Origin: Arsukibacterium tuosuense
Lineage (GTDB): Bacteria; Pseudomonadota; Gammaproteobacteria; Enterobacterales; Alteromonadaceae
Direction: 5' to 3'
DNA length: 64,000 nucleotides
Assembly (NCBI RefSeq): GCF_900215315.1
Contig: NZ_OBEB01000006.1
Span: 62,001-126,000 of the forward strand
Shown: piece by piece, positions 16,531 to 26,267 of the stretch
Position numbering within the stretch: position 1 is the first letter of the stretch
Layout: each line of letters begins with the position of its first letter
Program-made: the position numbers and the translations under genes
Notes under the pieces: generated by a model
The model's input: the letters and a program-made list of their open reading frames with translations, nothing else
What the model was told of the DNA's origin: nothing
The model's database searches: none

Positions 16531-18675
16531 ATGAGTTATCAGGTTTTAGCAAGAAAATGGCGGCCAAAGCAGTTTACCGAACTGGTTGGCCAGGGGCACA
16601 TAAAAACAGCGCTGAGCAATGCCCTGACCAGCAGCCGGCTGCATCATGCTTACTTATTTACCGGTACCCGCGGTGTGGGTAAAACCACCATCGCCCGGAT
16701 TTTCGCCAAAAGTTTAAACTGTGAAACCGGTATTACTGCCACGCCTTGCGGCGTTTGCAGTGCCTGTCAGGAAATTGATGCCGGCAATTTTGTTGACCTG
16801 CTGGAAATTGATGCCGCCTCGCGCACCAAGGTAGAAGATACCCGCGACTTGCTCGACAACGTGCAATATGCGCCCAGCCGCGGTCGCTTTAAAGTGTATC
16901 TGATAGATGAAGTGCACATGCTGTCCCGCCACAGTTTTAATGCCTTGCTGAAAACCCTGGAAGAGCCGCCACCCCATGTAAAGTTTCTGCTGGCAACCAC
17001 CGATCCGCAAAAATTGCCGGTAACGGTATTGTCGCGCTGTCTGCAGTTTAGTTTAAAAGCGCTGAGCCGGGACCAGATTGCGGCGCATCTGGCGCACGTG
17101 CTGACTAGCGAACAAATTCATTTTGAGCCTGCTGCGTTGGCGCTACTGGCAAGAGCCGCCAATGGCAGTCTGCGTGACTCACTCAGCTTGACCGACCAGG
17201 CAATCGCGCAAAGCAACAGCCAGCTTACCCTGGATGCGGTGCGCGATATGTTAGGGTTTTTAGACCAGCAATTCGCCAGCGCGATACTCGGGGCCATTCT
17301 GAATAAAGATTACCAGGCAATGCAGACTGAATTGCAAGCCTTAATCAGCCAGCATAGCGATTACAGCAGAGTGTTGGATGACATGCTGACCCTGTTGCAT
17401 CAGGGCGCGTTGGCTCAGTTAGAGCCTGCGGCAGCGCAGTTGTCTGAGCAGCCTGAATTTGTCGGGCATATCGCAACCAGTCAAAGCCCGGAAGCATTGC
17501 AGCTTTATTATCAATTGCTGATAAGTGGCAAGCGTGAGCTAAGCTACGCACCGGATGAGCGTACTGGCCTGGAAATGGCGTTATTGCGGGCACTGGCTTT
17601 TGTGCCTGCGCCTGCTGGCGCACAGCCCACAGCAGCGCAGGGCGGCTCAGGACGAGCTGCAGCACCAACCCAACCGGCAGCAGCACCTGCGCCGGTAACT
17701 GCTGATAAAACCGTTGCTGAGCATGCTGTGGCGGCTGCGCCAGCGCCACCAGCTGAGCAACCAGCGCAGCCACAATTTGAGCAACAATCTGAGCAACAAA
17801 CTGAAAAACAGCCAGCGCAGCCTGCGGCCGCCCCGCAGCAAGTTGCGCCCGCAGAGCAAGTAGCGCATGCAGAGCCAGTTGCGCCGGAAGATAGTATTGA
17901 CCCACTGACTGCCAGTATCATCAAACGTCGCGGTCTGGCGCTGGAAGCCGGAGCGACACCGCCAAAAAAGCCTGAGCACCGGCCAGCGCCGGTGCCTTCA
18001 GCTGCGGCGGCGCCACTGGCTGAAAAGAAAAGTGATCCTAACACCTTAAGCAAAGCGGAGACCGGCGGCATCATGTCAGCGCCTGCAGCGTCGGTAGCGG
18101 TTGAGCCATCAGCTGCAAGGCAGTCTATGACTGAGTATCCCGATGAGGCTGAAGCCGAAACGGAGCAGCTTTACCCTGAAGATCCGGCCAACCAGGCGAT
18201 GCTGGATTCATTATGGCAGCAATCTCACCAGCAGGCTGAGCCTGGTAAAGTGTTTGACGGCGAAATTAACGAGCAGAATTTCTCAATTCGTTTTGCTGCT
18301 GAAGTTGATAGCTGGGCGGCACTGATCGAAAAGATGCCGGTAGGTGGCCTGATGAGGTTGTTCCTGTTAAATAGTGCTATGCAGTTAACAGAGCAACAAC
18401 TGACGCTTTGTGTTCATCAAAGCCAGCAGCATTTGGATAGCAGTGATTTTCGCGCGCAGTTATTGAGTTTGTTGTCTGAAGCAATTGGCCAGCCATTGCA
18501 AATGCAGATAAGCTATAGCAACGATGTACCGCAATGTCCGCTGGTTATTCAGCAGCGGATAGAGCAGGAGCGCCTTAGCTATGTTAGCCGGTTGATGCAG
18601 CAAGATCCGAAAGTACAAGAGTTACAACAGCAATTTGATGCCAGTTTGTTATTGGACACCCTGCAGGTAAACTAA
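16531..18675 (+). CDS. dnaX: DNA polymerase III tau subunit (gamma by frameshift)
   Basis: The full 714-residue product is tau, the clamp-loader ATPase that also links the polymerase cores and DnaB helicase. The AAA+ module occupies about residues 1-370: Walker A GTRGVGKTT (45-53), a zinc module with four cysteines (C64, C73, C76, C79), Walker B YLIDEVHML, and SRC in sensor position. Residues 370-550 are an Ala/Pro/Gln-rich linker that is longer than in E. coli tau (643 residues). The C-terminal domains contact DnaB and the polymerase. Within the linker at 17950-17995 is a complete programmed -1 frameshift signal that would yield a 481-residue gamma. Neighbours apt, ybaB and recR are the standard context. 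Confidence 0.96.
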   Translation: MSYQVLARKWRPKQFTELVGQGHIKTALSNALTSSRLHHAYLFTGTRGVGKTTIARIFAKSLNCETGITATPCGVCSACQEIDAGNFVDLLEIDAASRTKVEDTRDLLDNVQYAPSRGRFKVYLIDEVHMLSRHSFNALLKTLEEPPPHVKFLLATTDPQKLPVTVLSRCLQFSLKALSRDQIAAHLAHVLTSEQIHFEPAALALLARAANGSLRDSLSLTDQAIAQSNSQLTLDAVRDMLGFLDQQFASAILGAILNKDYQAMQTELQALISQHSDYSRVLDDMLTLLHQGALAQLEPAAAQLSEQPEFVGHIATSQSPEALQLYYQLLISGKRELSYAPDERTGLEMALLRALAFVPAPAGAQPTAAQGGSGRAAAPTQPAAAPAPVTADKTVAEHAVAAAPAPPAEQPAQPQFEQQSEQQTEKQPAQPAAAPQQVAPAEQVAHAEPVAPEDSIDPLTASIIKRRGLALEAGATPPKKPEHRPAPVPSAAAAPLAEKKSDPNTLSKAETGGIMSAPAASVAVEPSAARQSMTEYPDEAEAETEQLYPEDPANQAMLDSLWQQSHQQAEPGKVFDGEINEQNFSIRFAAEVDSWAALIEKMPVGGLMRLFLLNSAMQLTEQQLTLCVHQSQQHLDSSDFRAQLLSLLSEAIGQPLQMQISYSNDVPQCPLVIQQRIEQERLSYVSRLMQQDPKVQELQQQFDASLLLDTLQVN
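17950..17995 (+). promoter_or_regulatory. Programmed -1 ribosomal frameshift signal in dnaX
   Basis: Four parts are present in correct register. A Shine-Dalgarno-like GGAG (17950-17953) lies 10 nt upstream. The slippery heptamer A-AAA-AAG (17964-17970) is in frame, as codons CCA-AAA-AAG. A spacer of 5 nt follows. Then comes a perfect 8-bp GC-rich hairpin (GCACCGGC, loop CAGC, GCCGGTGC; 17976-17995). After a -1 slip the ribosome reads GCC then TGA at 17973-17975, giving gamma of 480 residues plus Ala. This is the E. coli dnaX architecture, with the stop inside the spacer. Confidence 0.88.
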
Positions 18676-18761
18676 CACAGAGTCAGCGTTGCAGGTTAAC
18701 TTGTAATTTAAGGCGCAACTGATTATCTTGGCGCCAGCAATCTTAACAGAGAGAAATAACT

Positions 18762-19088
18762 ATGTTTAAAGGCGGTATGGGCAACATAATGAAGCAGGCG
18801 CAAGCCATGCAGGAAAAAATGCAAAAGGTGCAAGCCGAAATTGCCAACATGGAAGTAACAGGTGAGTCGGGCGCAGGCCTGGTTAAAATTACTATGACCG
18901 GCAGCCATAATGTACGCCGGGTTGAAATTGACGATAGTTTACTGGCTGACGATAAAGAAATGCTGGAAGACTTAGTTGCTGCGGCGTTAAATGACGCAGT
19001 ACGCCGGGTTGAAGACAACAACAAAGAGCAGATGGCCAAAGTAACCGGCGGTATGCAGTTGCCACCAGGTATGAAGTTACCGTTCTGA
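18762..19088 (+). CDS. ybaB: YbaB/EbfC family nucleoid-associated protein
   Basis: A 108-residue protein of the usual family length. It has an N-terminal amphipathic helix rich in Met, Gln and Lys ([20 protein letters not shown]), a central beta segment ([19 protein letters not shown]) and a conserved C-terminal helix with [17 protein letters not shown]. The dimer binds DNA like tweezers and is found between dnaX and recR in many bacteria, as here. A GAGAGAAA ribosome site precedes the ATG. The gap to recR is 18 bp, so the two are cotranscribed. Confidence 0.95.
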   Translation: MFKGGMGNIMKQAQAMQEKMQKVQAEIANMEVTGESGAGLVKITMTGSHNVRRVEIDDSLLADDKEMLEDLVAAALNDAVRRVEDNNKEQMAKVTGGMQLPPGMKLPF

Positions 19089-19106
19089 TACAGGTAGTAC
19101 GACAGT

Positions 19107-19709
19107 ATGAGTAAACTGGCCCCTTTGGTTCAGCAGTTAATAGAAGCGCTGCGGGTACTACCCGGCGTTGGCCCTAAATCGGCACAGCGTATGGCATTTA
19201 ATTTGCTGGAACGAAACCGTGAAGGTGGCGAGCGGCTGGGCGCGGCCTTAACTCTGGCGATGGACAAGGTTGGTCATTGCCAATGCTGCCGCACTTTTTG
19301 TGAAACCGATATTTGTGCGCTATGTGCTGACCCGCTGCGCCAGCAGGCCGGCACACTCTGTGTGGTAGGGTCAGCCTCCGACCAACTGGCGATTGAGCAT
19401 ACCGGCCAGTTCAGTGGTTTATACTTCGTGCTGATGGGCTATATTTCACCGCTGGATGGCATTGGCCCCGCGGAGCTCGGGCTCGACCGGCTGGATAAGC
19501 AGCTGGCAAAAGGTCATATCAGCGAGGTTATTCTGGCAACTAACCCAACAGTAGAAGGCGATGCTACCGCTTTTTATCTGGCTGAGTTGTGTCATAAGTA
19601 TCAGATCCCGGTAACCCGCTTAGCGCAGGGCGTACCAGTTGGTGGTGAGCTGGAATATATCGATGGTACCACCTTGTCCCATGCCTTTAGTGGCCGCAAA
19701 ACCTTCTGA
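19107..19709 (+). CDS. recR: Recombination mediator RecR
   Basis: A 200-residue protein of canonical length. An N-terminal helix-hairpin-helix ([17 protein letters not shown]), a four-cysteine zinc finger at about 55-72 ([16 protein letters not shown], which has one extra cysteine) and a Toprim domain ([14 protein letters not shown] ... [18 protein letters not shown]) are in order. A C-terminal Walker-like segment ([16 protein letters not shown]) completes the fold. With RecO and RecF it loads RecA at gaps coated by SSB. It closes the apt-dnaX-ybaB-recR unit. Confidence 0.96.
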   Translation: MSKLAPLVQQLIEALRVLPGVGPKSAQRMAFNLLERNREGGERLGAALTLAMDKVGHCQCCRTFCETDICALCADPLRQQAGTLCVVGSASDQLAIEHTGQFSGLYFVLMGYISPLDGIGPAELGLDRLDKQLAKGHISEVILATNPTVEGDATAFYLAELCHKYQIPVTRLAQGVPVGGELEYIDGTTLSHAFSGRKTF

Positions 19710-19735
19710 ATCGTTATTCCTTAGCCATTTTTTAA

Positions 19736-19764
19736 CTTGAATTCCGCTAGCCACTCCCCCATAT
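19736..19764 (+). promoter_or_regulatory. Sigma-32 heat-shock promoter of htpG
   Basis: CTTGAA at 19736-19741 and CCCCATAT at 19757-19764 are separated by 15 bp. Both elements match the RpoH consensus (CTTGAA and CCCCATnT) at every fixed position, and the spacing is within the normal 13-15 bp. The start codon of htpG follows 68 bp downstream. Confidence 0.85.
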
Positions 19765-19831
19765 AACAGGCAACTGTCGGGCGCAATTGCGTCTTATTAT
19801 TCCTGTAAAAACTACGTTCGAGGACCCTATA

Positions 19832-21757
19832 ATGAGTGATAATACTGCCACTAACCCTGGACAGAAGCAGACTCATGGCTTTCAGGCAGAAGTAAAACAA
19901 CTGCTTAACCTGATGATCCATTCACTGTATTCCAACAAAGAAATATTCCTGCGTGAATTGGTCTCTAATGCCTCTGATGCGGCCGATAAGCTGCGTTTTC
20001 TGGCCCTGTCTGATTCCAGCCTGTATGGCGATGATGGAGAGTTAAAAGTCCGGATCAGCTTGGATGAAACGAACCGGACGCTGACCGTCAGCGACAACGG
20101 CATTGGTATGACCGAGCAGGAAGTTATATCGCATTTAGGTACTATCGCTAAATCAGGTACCAAAGAGTTTTTCTCGCAGTTGTCGGGCGATCAAAGTAAA
20201 GATTCAAAATTAATCGGCCAGTTTGGTGTCGGTTTCTATTCTGCCTTTATCGTAGCCGACAAGGTTACCGTTCGCACCCGTAAAGCAGGTGCTACTGAAG
20301 CGGTAGAGTGGGAGTCGTCAGGCGAAGGTGAATATACCCTGGCGCCGATTGATAAAGAAAGCCGTGGTACCGACATTATTCTGCACTTACGTGAAGGTGA
20401 AGAAGAGTTTTTAAGCCGCTGGAAAGTTGAGAGTATTATCACCAAATACTCAGATCATATCAGTATTCCGGTGGAAATGTGGCAGGAAGGCACCCCGGAG
20501 CGGGAAGAAGACGGTGAGAAGATACCGGCTACCGAAGGCAGCTGGCAGGCGGTAAATAAAGCGACAGCACTGTGGACCCGCGATAAGTCGGAAATAACTG
20601 AGCCGGAATATCAGGAATTTTATAAGCATATTTCACACGACTGGAGTGAGCCGCTGAGCTGGAGCCATAATAAAGTTGAAGGTAGTAGTAACTACACCAG
20701 CTTATTATATGTGCCGAAAAAAGCCCCTTTTGATATGTGGAACCGCGAAGCGAAGCACGGTTTAAAACTATATGTGCAGCGTGTATTTATTATGGATGAC
20801 GCTGAACAGTTTATGCCAAGCTACCTGCGCTTTATTAAAGGTGTGCTGGATTCGAGCGATCTACCGTTAAACGTATCGCGTGAAATTTTGCAGGATACCA
20901 AGGTTACCCAAAGCCTGCGTAAAGGCTGTACCAGCCGGACCCTGAAAATGCTGGATAAGCTGGCGAAAGATCCTGAACAGTTTCAGCTGTTCTGGGACGA
21001 ATTTGGCCAGGTGTTAAAAGAAGGCCCGGCAGAAGATATGACGAACAAAGAGCAGATCGCCGGTTTACTGCGTTTTGCTTCAACCCATAATGACGATGCT
21101 ACCCAGAATGTTTCGCTGGCTGATTACCTTAGCCGGATGAAAGAAGGCCAGGACGAAATTTATTACGTGGTTGCCGACAGTTATCAGGCTGCCAAGCACA
21201 GCCCGCATCTGGAAGTGTTCCGTAAAAAAGGCCTGGAAGTGCTGTTGTTATCAGACCGGATTGACGAGTGGCTGATCCAGCATTTACCAGAGTTCAGTGA
21301 GAAGAAGCTGCGCTCGGTAGCTAAAGGCGGCTTAGATTTATCAAAACTTGATGATGAAGAAACTAAAAAAGCCCAGCAGGAAACGGCTGAAGCTTTTGCC
21401 AGCGTGCTGGAGCGCTTTAAAACCGCCCTGGGTGATGAAGTAAAAGAAGTGAAGGTTAGTCACCGTTTAACCGACAGTCCGGCTTGCGTCGTGACTGATG
21501 AGCACGATATGAGCACCCAGATGATGAAGTTGATGGAGTCCGTTGGCCAGAAAGTGCCTGATGTGAAGCCAATATTTGAGCTGAACCCGGAGCATCAGCT
21601 GGTAAAACATATTGCTGATGAAACTGATGATGCTCGCTTTAACGAATGGGCTCAGGTGTTATTTGAGCAGGCTTTGCTGGCTGAACGTGGTAGTTTGAAA
21701 AACCCTGCCAGTTATGTCACGCGTTTAAATAACTTATTGTTGTCACTGGCAAAGTAA
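19832..21757 (+). CDS. htpG: Chaperone HtpG (bacterial Hsp90)
   Basis: A 641-residue ATP-dependent chaperone from the ATG at 19832, preceded by CGAGGA; an upstream in-frame start would add an implausible 15 residues. The GHKL ATPase domain has N-box [14 protein letters not shown], the DNGIGM motif and [15 protein letters not shown]. The middle domain contains the catalytic-loop arginine in [11 protein letters not shown], and the C-terminal dimerisation domain ends [10 protein letters not shown]. The length slightly exceeds E. coli HtpG (624), due to acidic insertions. Transcription is expected from the sigma-32 promoter just upstream, separate from recR. A strong terminator follows. Confidence 0.97.
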   Translation: MSDNTATNPGQKQTHGFQAEVKQLLNLMIHSLYSNKEIFLRELVSNASDAADKLRFLALSDSSLYGDDGELKVRISLDETNRTLTVSDNGIGMTEQEVISHLGTIAKSGTKEFFSQLSGDQSKDSKLIGQFGVGFYSAFIVADKVTVRTRKAGATEAVEWESSGEGEYTLAPIDKESRGTDIILHLREGEEEFLSRWKVESIITKYSDHISIPVEMWQEGTPEREEDGEKIPATEGSWQAVNKATALWTRDKSEITEPEYQEFYKHISHDWSEPLSWSHNKVEGSSNYTSLLYVPKKAPFDMWNREAKHGLKLYVQRVFIMDDAEQFMPSYLRFIKGVLDSSDLPLNVSREILQDTKVTQSLRKGCTSRTLKMLDKLAKDPEQFQLFWDEFGQVLKEGPAEDMTNKEQIAGLLRFASTHNDDATQNVSLADYLSRMKEGQDEIYYVVADSYQAAKHSPHLEVFRKKGLEVLLLSDRIDEWLIQHLPEFSEKKLRSVAKGGLDLSKLDDEETKKAQQETAEAFASVLERFKTALGDEVKEVKVSHRLTDSPACVVTDEHDMSTQMMKLMESVGQKVPDVKPIFELNPEHQLVKHIADETDDARFNEWAQVLFEQALLAERGSLKNPASYVTRLNNLLLSLAK

Positions 21758-21773
21758 CTTACTGCTGTTAATT

Positions 21774-21810
21774 AAAGCCCGCCTGGTACACAAGTATCAG
21801 GCGGGCTTTT
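21774..21810 (+). terminator. Intrinsic terminator after htpG
   Basis: A 16-bp stem with one G-T pair (outer half AAAGCCCGCCTG / CAGGCGGGCTTT, inner GTAC / GTAT) and an ACAA loop, followed by TTTT. Confidence 0.9.
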
Positions 21811-21891
21811 CTATTTGGTAATCCCGCCTCGCATCTTACTGATTGCAAACTATACTCAGTCCAGTATCCGTTTTTGTATTAGGAGAACAGA

Positions 21892-23823
21892 ATGGCGTCG
21901 AGTTGGAAAAGCCTTAGCCTGGGTGTCAGGCTGACTGTCAGTATGGTGGGGCTGATTTTATTGTCGATTGTGGTGCTGACCAGCCTGGTGTTTGTTGAAT
22001 ATAAAAACGCCCGCACAGAGGCTGTTCTTAGCAACTTACAAAATAACGGTAGCGCTAATGCAGAGGCATTTACTAACTGGTTGCTGGTGCGGCAGGAAGA
22101 AATGCGCTATCTGGCCGCGTTGCCTCAGGTGCAGCAAGCTGATCTGGCTTTGAGTAGCAGCTTAATGCAGGCTATGGCGCAAAGTCAGGGCTATTATGAC
22201 ACTATTTTTGTGGTGGGCCCGGACGGCCGGGGCCAGGCAGGCGTAAGCTATGCCAATGGTCAGGCGCGGGTGCTGTCTTCGGCTGAGGCACAGGACTTTA
22301 ATGTTGCTGACCGGGCCTGGTTTAAACAGGCAATCGCCGGGCAAGATACGTTTTCGCAGCCGATTGTGTCCCGGGCAACCGGGGCCAGAGTGAGTACGGT
22401 GGCTATTCCTATTCGACAGAATGGTCAAGTTGTCGGGGTAATGCGGGGCGCGGTTCAGCTAAGTACAATTTTCGATATGGTGAATGAGCTTAGCCGTGAC
22501 AGCTACACTGAAATTTATCTGCTGGACAGTGACGGTGCAGCTATTACAGAAGCTGGCTCATTGCAGGGGGTAAGCGGTCAGCTAAATACGGTTGCAGCCG
22601 ATGCGGTCAGGGCGAAGCAAAGCGGGGTGGGGCAATATCAGAATGCCGCTGACACAGCGGTGTTTGGTAGTTACAACTTTATACCAATGCTCGGCTGGTC
22701 ACTGGTACTGGAAAGTCGTCAGGCAGACGCACTGACTGATGTAAAAACCATGTTCTGGACATTGTTTGTTATTTCGCTGGCAGTACTGATTATCGCTGCG
22801 CTGGTATGTATTATGCTGGTGCGCAGTGTCACCAAATTACTTGGTGGTGAGCCGGAATATGCTGCAGCTGCTGTGCATCAGGTGGCAGAGGGCGACCTGA
22901 CTGCCCGGATAATCCTCAGACCAGGTGATAGCACTAGTCTGCTGGCATCGATTTCCAGTATGCAGCAAAACCTGCGCAAGATGATAGGTCAGGTTGGCGA
23001 TTACTCTGATCAGGTTGCGTCAGCGTCAACAGAACTGGCAAAAATTAATGAGCATACCCGCAGCGGTATTGAGCAGCAGAACAGCGAAATAAATAATTCT
23101 GCAGTCGCGATGAACCAGATGACCAGTTCGCTGGAGGAGGTATCGCGTAATACTCAGCAGGCAGCACAGGCGGCGACCGCAGCTGAAAGCGAAACAGCGC
23201 ATGGCCAGCAAATCGTCAGTACTACTTTGACTGATCTGAATAAATTGTCAGCAGAGGTTAGCAAAGCGTCTGAAATTATTAATTTACTAAAACAAGACAG
23301 TGACCATATTGGCAGTATTTTGCAGGTAATTGAAAGCATTGCTGAACAAACAAATTTGCTGGCACTAAATGCGGCAATTGAAGCAGCGCGGGCAGGTGAG
23401 AGCGGCCGGGGCTTTGCAGTGGTCGCTGATGAAGTGCGTACCCTGGCCAGCCGGACGAAAGATTCAACAACAGAAATAAAGCAAATGATAGAAAAATTGC
23501 AAACAGGTACCGAAAGGGCAGTTAAGGCTAACCAGAGTAGTGAGCTCTCGGCTAAAGCTACTGCTGACAGCGCCAGTAGTGCAGGCCAGGCACTGTTTGC
23601 AATAAGTGAAGCTGTTGAGCTGATAAGCAGTACTGCGCACCAGATTGCCAGTGCAACCGAGCAACAAACTACAGTGTCGCGCGATATCAACCAGAATATT
23701 CACCGGATAAGTGATGTTGCTGTGCAGAATAGTGAAAACGTGGTGCAGTCCGCCCGGGCAAGTGATGCGCTGTCTGAGCTGGCAGAGCAATTACAAGAAC
23801 TGGTGCGTCGTTTCAGACTTTAG
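21892..23823 (+). CDS. Methyl-accepting chemotaxis protein with Cache-type sensor
   Basis: A 643-residue inner-membrane receptor. The first membrane helix is about residues 12-34. A 240-residue periplasmic part has a double-Cache pattern ([52 protein letters not shown]), which usually binds amino acids or carboxylates. The second helix is about 284-306, then a HAMP domain ([13 protein letters not shown]) and a cytoplasmic signalling hairpin whose tip reads [19 protein letters not shown], followed by [17 protein letters not shown]. There is no C-terminal CheR-tethering pentapeptide. It stands alone between the htpG terminator and adk, where most relatives have nothing, so it is probably a later insertion. 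Confidence 0.92.
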   Translation: MASSWKSLSLGVRLTVSMVGLILLSIVVLTSLVFVEYKNARTEAVLSNLQNNGSANAEAFTNWLLVRQEEMRYLAALPQVQQADLALSSSLMQAMAQSQGYYDTIFVVGPDGRGQAGVSYANGQARVLSSAEAQDFNVADRAWFKQAIAGQDTFSQPIVSRATGARVSTVAIPIRQNGQVVGVMRGAVQLSTIFDMVNELSRDSYTEIYLLDSDGAAITEAGSLQGVSGQLNTVAADAVRAKQSGVGQYQNAADTAVFGSYNFIPMLGWSLVLESRQADALTDVKTMFWTLFVISLAVLIIAALVCIMLVRSVTKLLGGEPEYAAAAVHQVAEGDLTARIILRPGDSTSLLASISSMQQNLRKMIGQVGDYSDQVASASTELAKINEHTRSGIEQQNSEINNSAVAMNQMTSSLEEVSRNTQQAAQAATAAESETAHGQQIVSTTLTDLNKLSAEVSKASEIINLLKQDSDHIGSILQVIESIAEQTNLLALNAAIEAARAGESGRGFAVVADEVRTLASRTKDSTTEIKQMIEKLQTGTERAVKANQSSELSAKATADSASSAGQALFAISEAVELISSTAHQIASATEQQTTVSRDINQNIHRISDVAVQNSENVVQSARASDALSELAEQLQELVRRFRL

Positions 23824-24016
23824 TCGGTATCCGTTGTTAATGCCTGCAGAAAAGCACCACTTTCTGCCATTTTAACGCATAAACAGGGTCAGAGCCTGTT
23901 GTTATCAAGGCTATCGACTAAAGGCTAGTAAATACGCCACTTCAGGTAGCACCAGTGGACAAAATTCTTGTCTCAGCAGGCGCATTGTGTAAAGATTCGG
24001 TTTTATAAATATTTGA

Positions 24017-24688
<672 letters not shown>

Positions 24689-24772
24689 GTTATATCCAGG
24701 TATGTCTATAACGCGGGTTAAGGTTACATCGTGAATTAACAGCTCCGGCAGATAAACCCGTTTCGCAGAAAT

Positions 24773-24798
24773 AAAAAGCCCTCGACCGAGGGCTTTTT
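24773..24798. terminator. Bidirectional terminator between adk and hsp20
   Basis: An 11-bp perfect stem AAAAAGCCCTC / GAGGGCTTTTT with loop GACC. A-tract and T-tract flanks allow it to work for both convergent genes. Confidence 0.9.
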
Positions 24799-24836
24799 AA
24801 TAAGGTTAAACCTACAGGCTTGCAGCCATTTAGATC

Positions 24837-25334
24837 TTAGCCGTTTACAGCGGTTTTTACCTTACTGTTTTCATTGTTACCGCTACTGTCATCAGTGACC
24901 AGTTGCGGCTGCTTAATATTGCCAATTGCAATTTTTCTCGGTTTTAGCGCCTCAGGTACTTCCCGCACCAGCGCAATATGCAACAAGCCGTTTTCCAACG
25001 ATGCACCGGTTACTTTTACGTAATCAGACAGCTGAAATTTCCGCTCGAAATTGCGCTCAGCAATGCCTTGATGGACAAAGTGACGACCCTCATCCTTGCT
25101 GTCTTTCTGACCTTGTACAACCAGGGTATTGTTTTCAGTTTCAATCGACAATTCCTGCTCGTTAAAGCCGGCGACAGCCATAGTAATGCAGTACTGATCC
25201 TCACCGGTAACTTCAATGTTGTATGGAGGATACGCCGGTTGCTTTTCGCTGCGGGCAGCGGCATTCATCAGGTTTGCCAAATGGTCGAAACCAATAAAAG
25301 AACGGTAAAACGGAGTAAAATCTAAATTGTTCAT
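24837..25334 (-). CDS. ibpA: Small heat-shock protein of the Hsp20/IbpA family
   Basis: A 165-residue protein from the ATG at 25334. The start MNNLDFTPFYRSFIGFDHL parallels the IbpA N-terminus and has AGAGGA at 7-nt spacing; an upstream frame extension of 8 residues lacks this. The alpha-crystallin domain (about 32-120) includes PPYNIEVTGEDQYCITMAVAGF, LSIETENNTLVVQGQK and the signature ASLENGLLHIALVREVPE. The C-terminal I-x-I motif is KIAIGNI, followed by a long polar tail of about 30 residues. It forms oligomers that hold unfolding proteins for DnaK and ClpB. The leader has a ROSE-like thermometer and a sigma-32-like promoter, so induction by heat at two levels is likely. Confidence 0.93.
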   Translation of the reverse strand: MNNLDFTPFYRSFIGFDHLANLMNAAARSEKQPAYPPYNIEVTGEDQYCITMAVAGFNEQELSIETENNTLVVQGQKDSKDEGRHFVHQGIAERNFERKFQLSDYVKVTGASLENGLLHIALVREVPEALKPRKIAIGNIKQPQLVTDDSSGNNENSKVKTAVNG

Positions 25335-25336
25335 AG

Positions 25337-25363
25337 CCAAATCCTCTGTAGATAGCAAAATGG
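25337..25363 (-). ncRNA. ROSE-like RNA thermometer in the hsp20 leader
   Basis: Read on the minus strand, the leader has CCA, UU, UUGCU, an 8-nt loop, AGGA (the Shine-Dalgarno), UU and UGG in order. CCA pairs with UGG, U-U mismatches form an internal loop, and UUGCU pairs with AGGA leaving a bulged G. That UUGCU/AGGA pairing is the core of ROSE elements controlling ibpA genes. The hairpin is weak enough to melt on heating. Folded by eye, not computed. Confidence 0.5.
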
Positions 25364-25459
25364 TTAGGTTATACCCTTCAGATGAACGGGTAATCAGCTT
25401 GTAAGCAGCGACACAGCTGACTTACTGCAACAGGTGCCTTATCAGGCCACCTGCTACAT

Positions 25460-25487
25460 AAGTAAGGTTCGCTAACCGTTTTTCAAG
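25460..25487 (-). promoter_or_regulatory. Sigma-32-like promoter of hsp20
   Basis: On the minus strand CTTGAA (perfect -35) is followed by 14 bp and CCTTACTT, which keeps only part of the CCCCATnT consensus. An overlapping sigma-70 reading is possible. The transcript leader would be about 115 nt. Confidence 0.45.
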
Positions 25488-25516
25488 AGAGGAAATTAAA
25501 ATTTTTATCTGAATTA

Positions 25517-26137
25517 TTATGATTTTTTCAGTAAGTCAGCCAATGCAGTCAATGCGGCATCATAGTCGGGCTCCTGAGCAAGTTCAGGCACCAGCTGCTG
25601 ATAACGTATATCTCCCGCGCTATCAATTAGCAGAATTGCCCGGGTTAGCAGTCCCATATCTTTGATCAGTAAGCCGTAGTTGCTACCGAAGTCCCGCCAA
25701 ACTGCGTCTGACAATACTGCCATATCGGCAACTTGCTCCTGTTGGCAGTAACGTTTCTGGGCAAATGGTAAGTCGGTACTGATTGTCAGTAACACCACAC
25801 CTTGCGGCAAATTTGCTACTTCACTGTTAAAGCGCTTAGTTTGCAACGAGCATATTCCGGTATCAATGCTTGGTACCACACTGATTAGAATGGTTTTACC
25901 ACTAAAATCACTTAACTGAACTGTTTTAAAATTATTATCGACTACCTTAAAGTCTGGCGCCGGCTGACCCTTTTTCAATTCCTTACCCAATAATATAACT
26001 TGCTGATTACCCGCTTTTACGTCACTGACCCTGCTCGGTAATTCAGCGGTGAGATCAATAGCAGTTGCTGGTAGACTACAGAGAGTTGCACAAAACAGTG
26101 TGCTCAGGAACAAAGATTTTCTAAACTGAGTTAACAT
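25517..26137 (-). CDS. tpx: Exported Tpx-type thiol peroxidase
   Basis: A 206-residue peroxiredoxin. Unlike cytoplasmic Tpx (about 168 residues) it starts with a Sec signal peptide (MLTQFRKSLFLSTLFCATLCSLPATA). The family signature is LPSRVSDVKAGNQQVILLG-like at the mature N-terminus. The peroxidatic cysteine C96 is in VPSIDTGIC and the resolving cysteine C131 in KRYC, 35 residues apart as expected for atypical two-cysteine Tpx. It reduces hydroperoxides, here presumably in the periplasm, so the electron donor would not be cytoplasmic thioredoxin. It diverges from the response-regulator gene at 26268 and stands alone. Confidence 0.88.
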   Translation of the reverse strand: MLTQFRKSLFLSTLFCATLCSLPATAIDLTAELPSRVSDVKAGNQQVILLGKELKKGQPAPDFKVVDNNFKTVQLSDFSGKTILISVVPSIDTGICSLQTKRFNSEVANLPQGVVLLTISTDLPFAQKRYCQQEQVADMAVLSDAVWRDFGSNYGLLIKDMGLLTRAILLIDSAGDIRYQQLVPELAQEPDYDAALTALADLLKKS

Positions 26138-26267
26138 AGTGAGTGTCCTAATTATCTGGAATTTAATGGTATTTAAACCGCAAACGTAATTTATTTACTG
26201 CTACTGCTGTCATCAAAAGTAGTTTTGCGTCTATTATAAACAGACTGAGTATTAAAGTGAGTGCCCA

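Noticed and set aside
17544-18074. Long minus-strand frames rich in Ala, Gly and Cys inside dnaX
   Set aside because: They mirror the Ala/Pro/Gln-rich tau linker codons; they have no ribosome site and no recognisable domain.
23882-23900. AACAGG / CCTGTT hairpin before adk that might be a terminator of the chemoreceptor gene
   Set aside because: The stem is short and has no T-tract, so it is not listed as a terminator.
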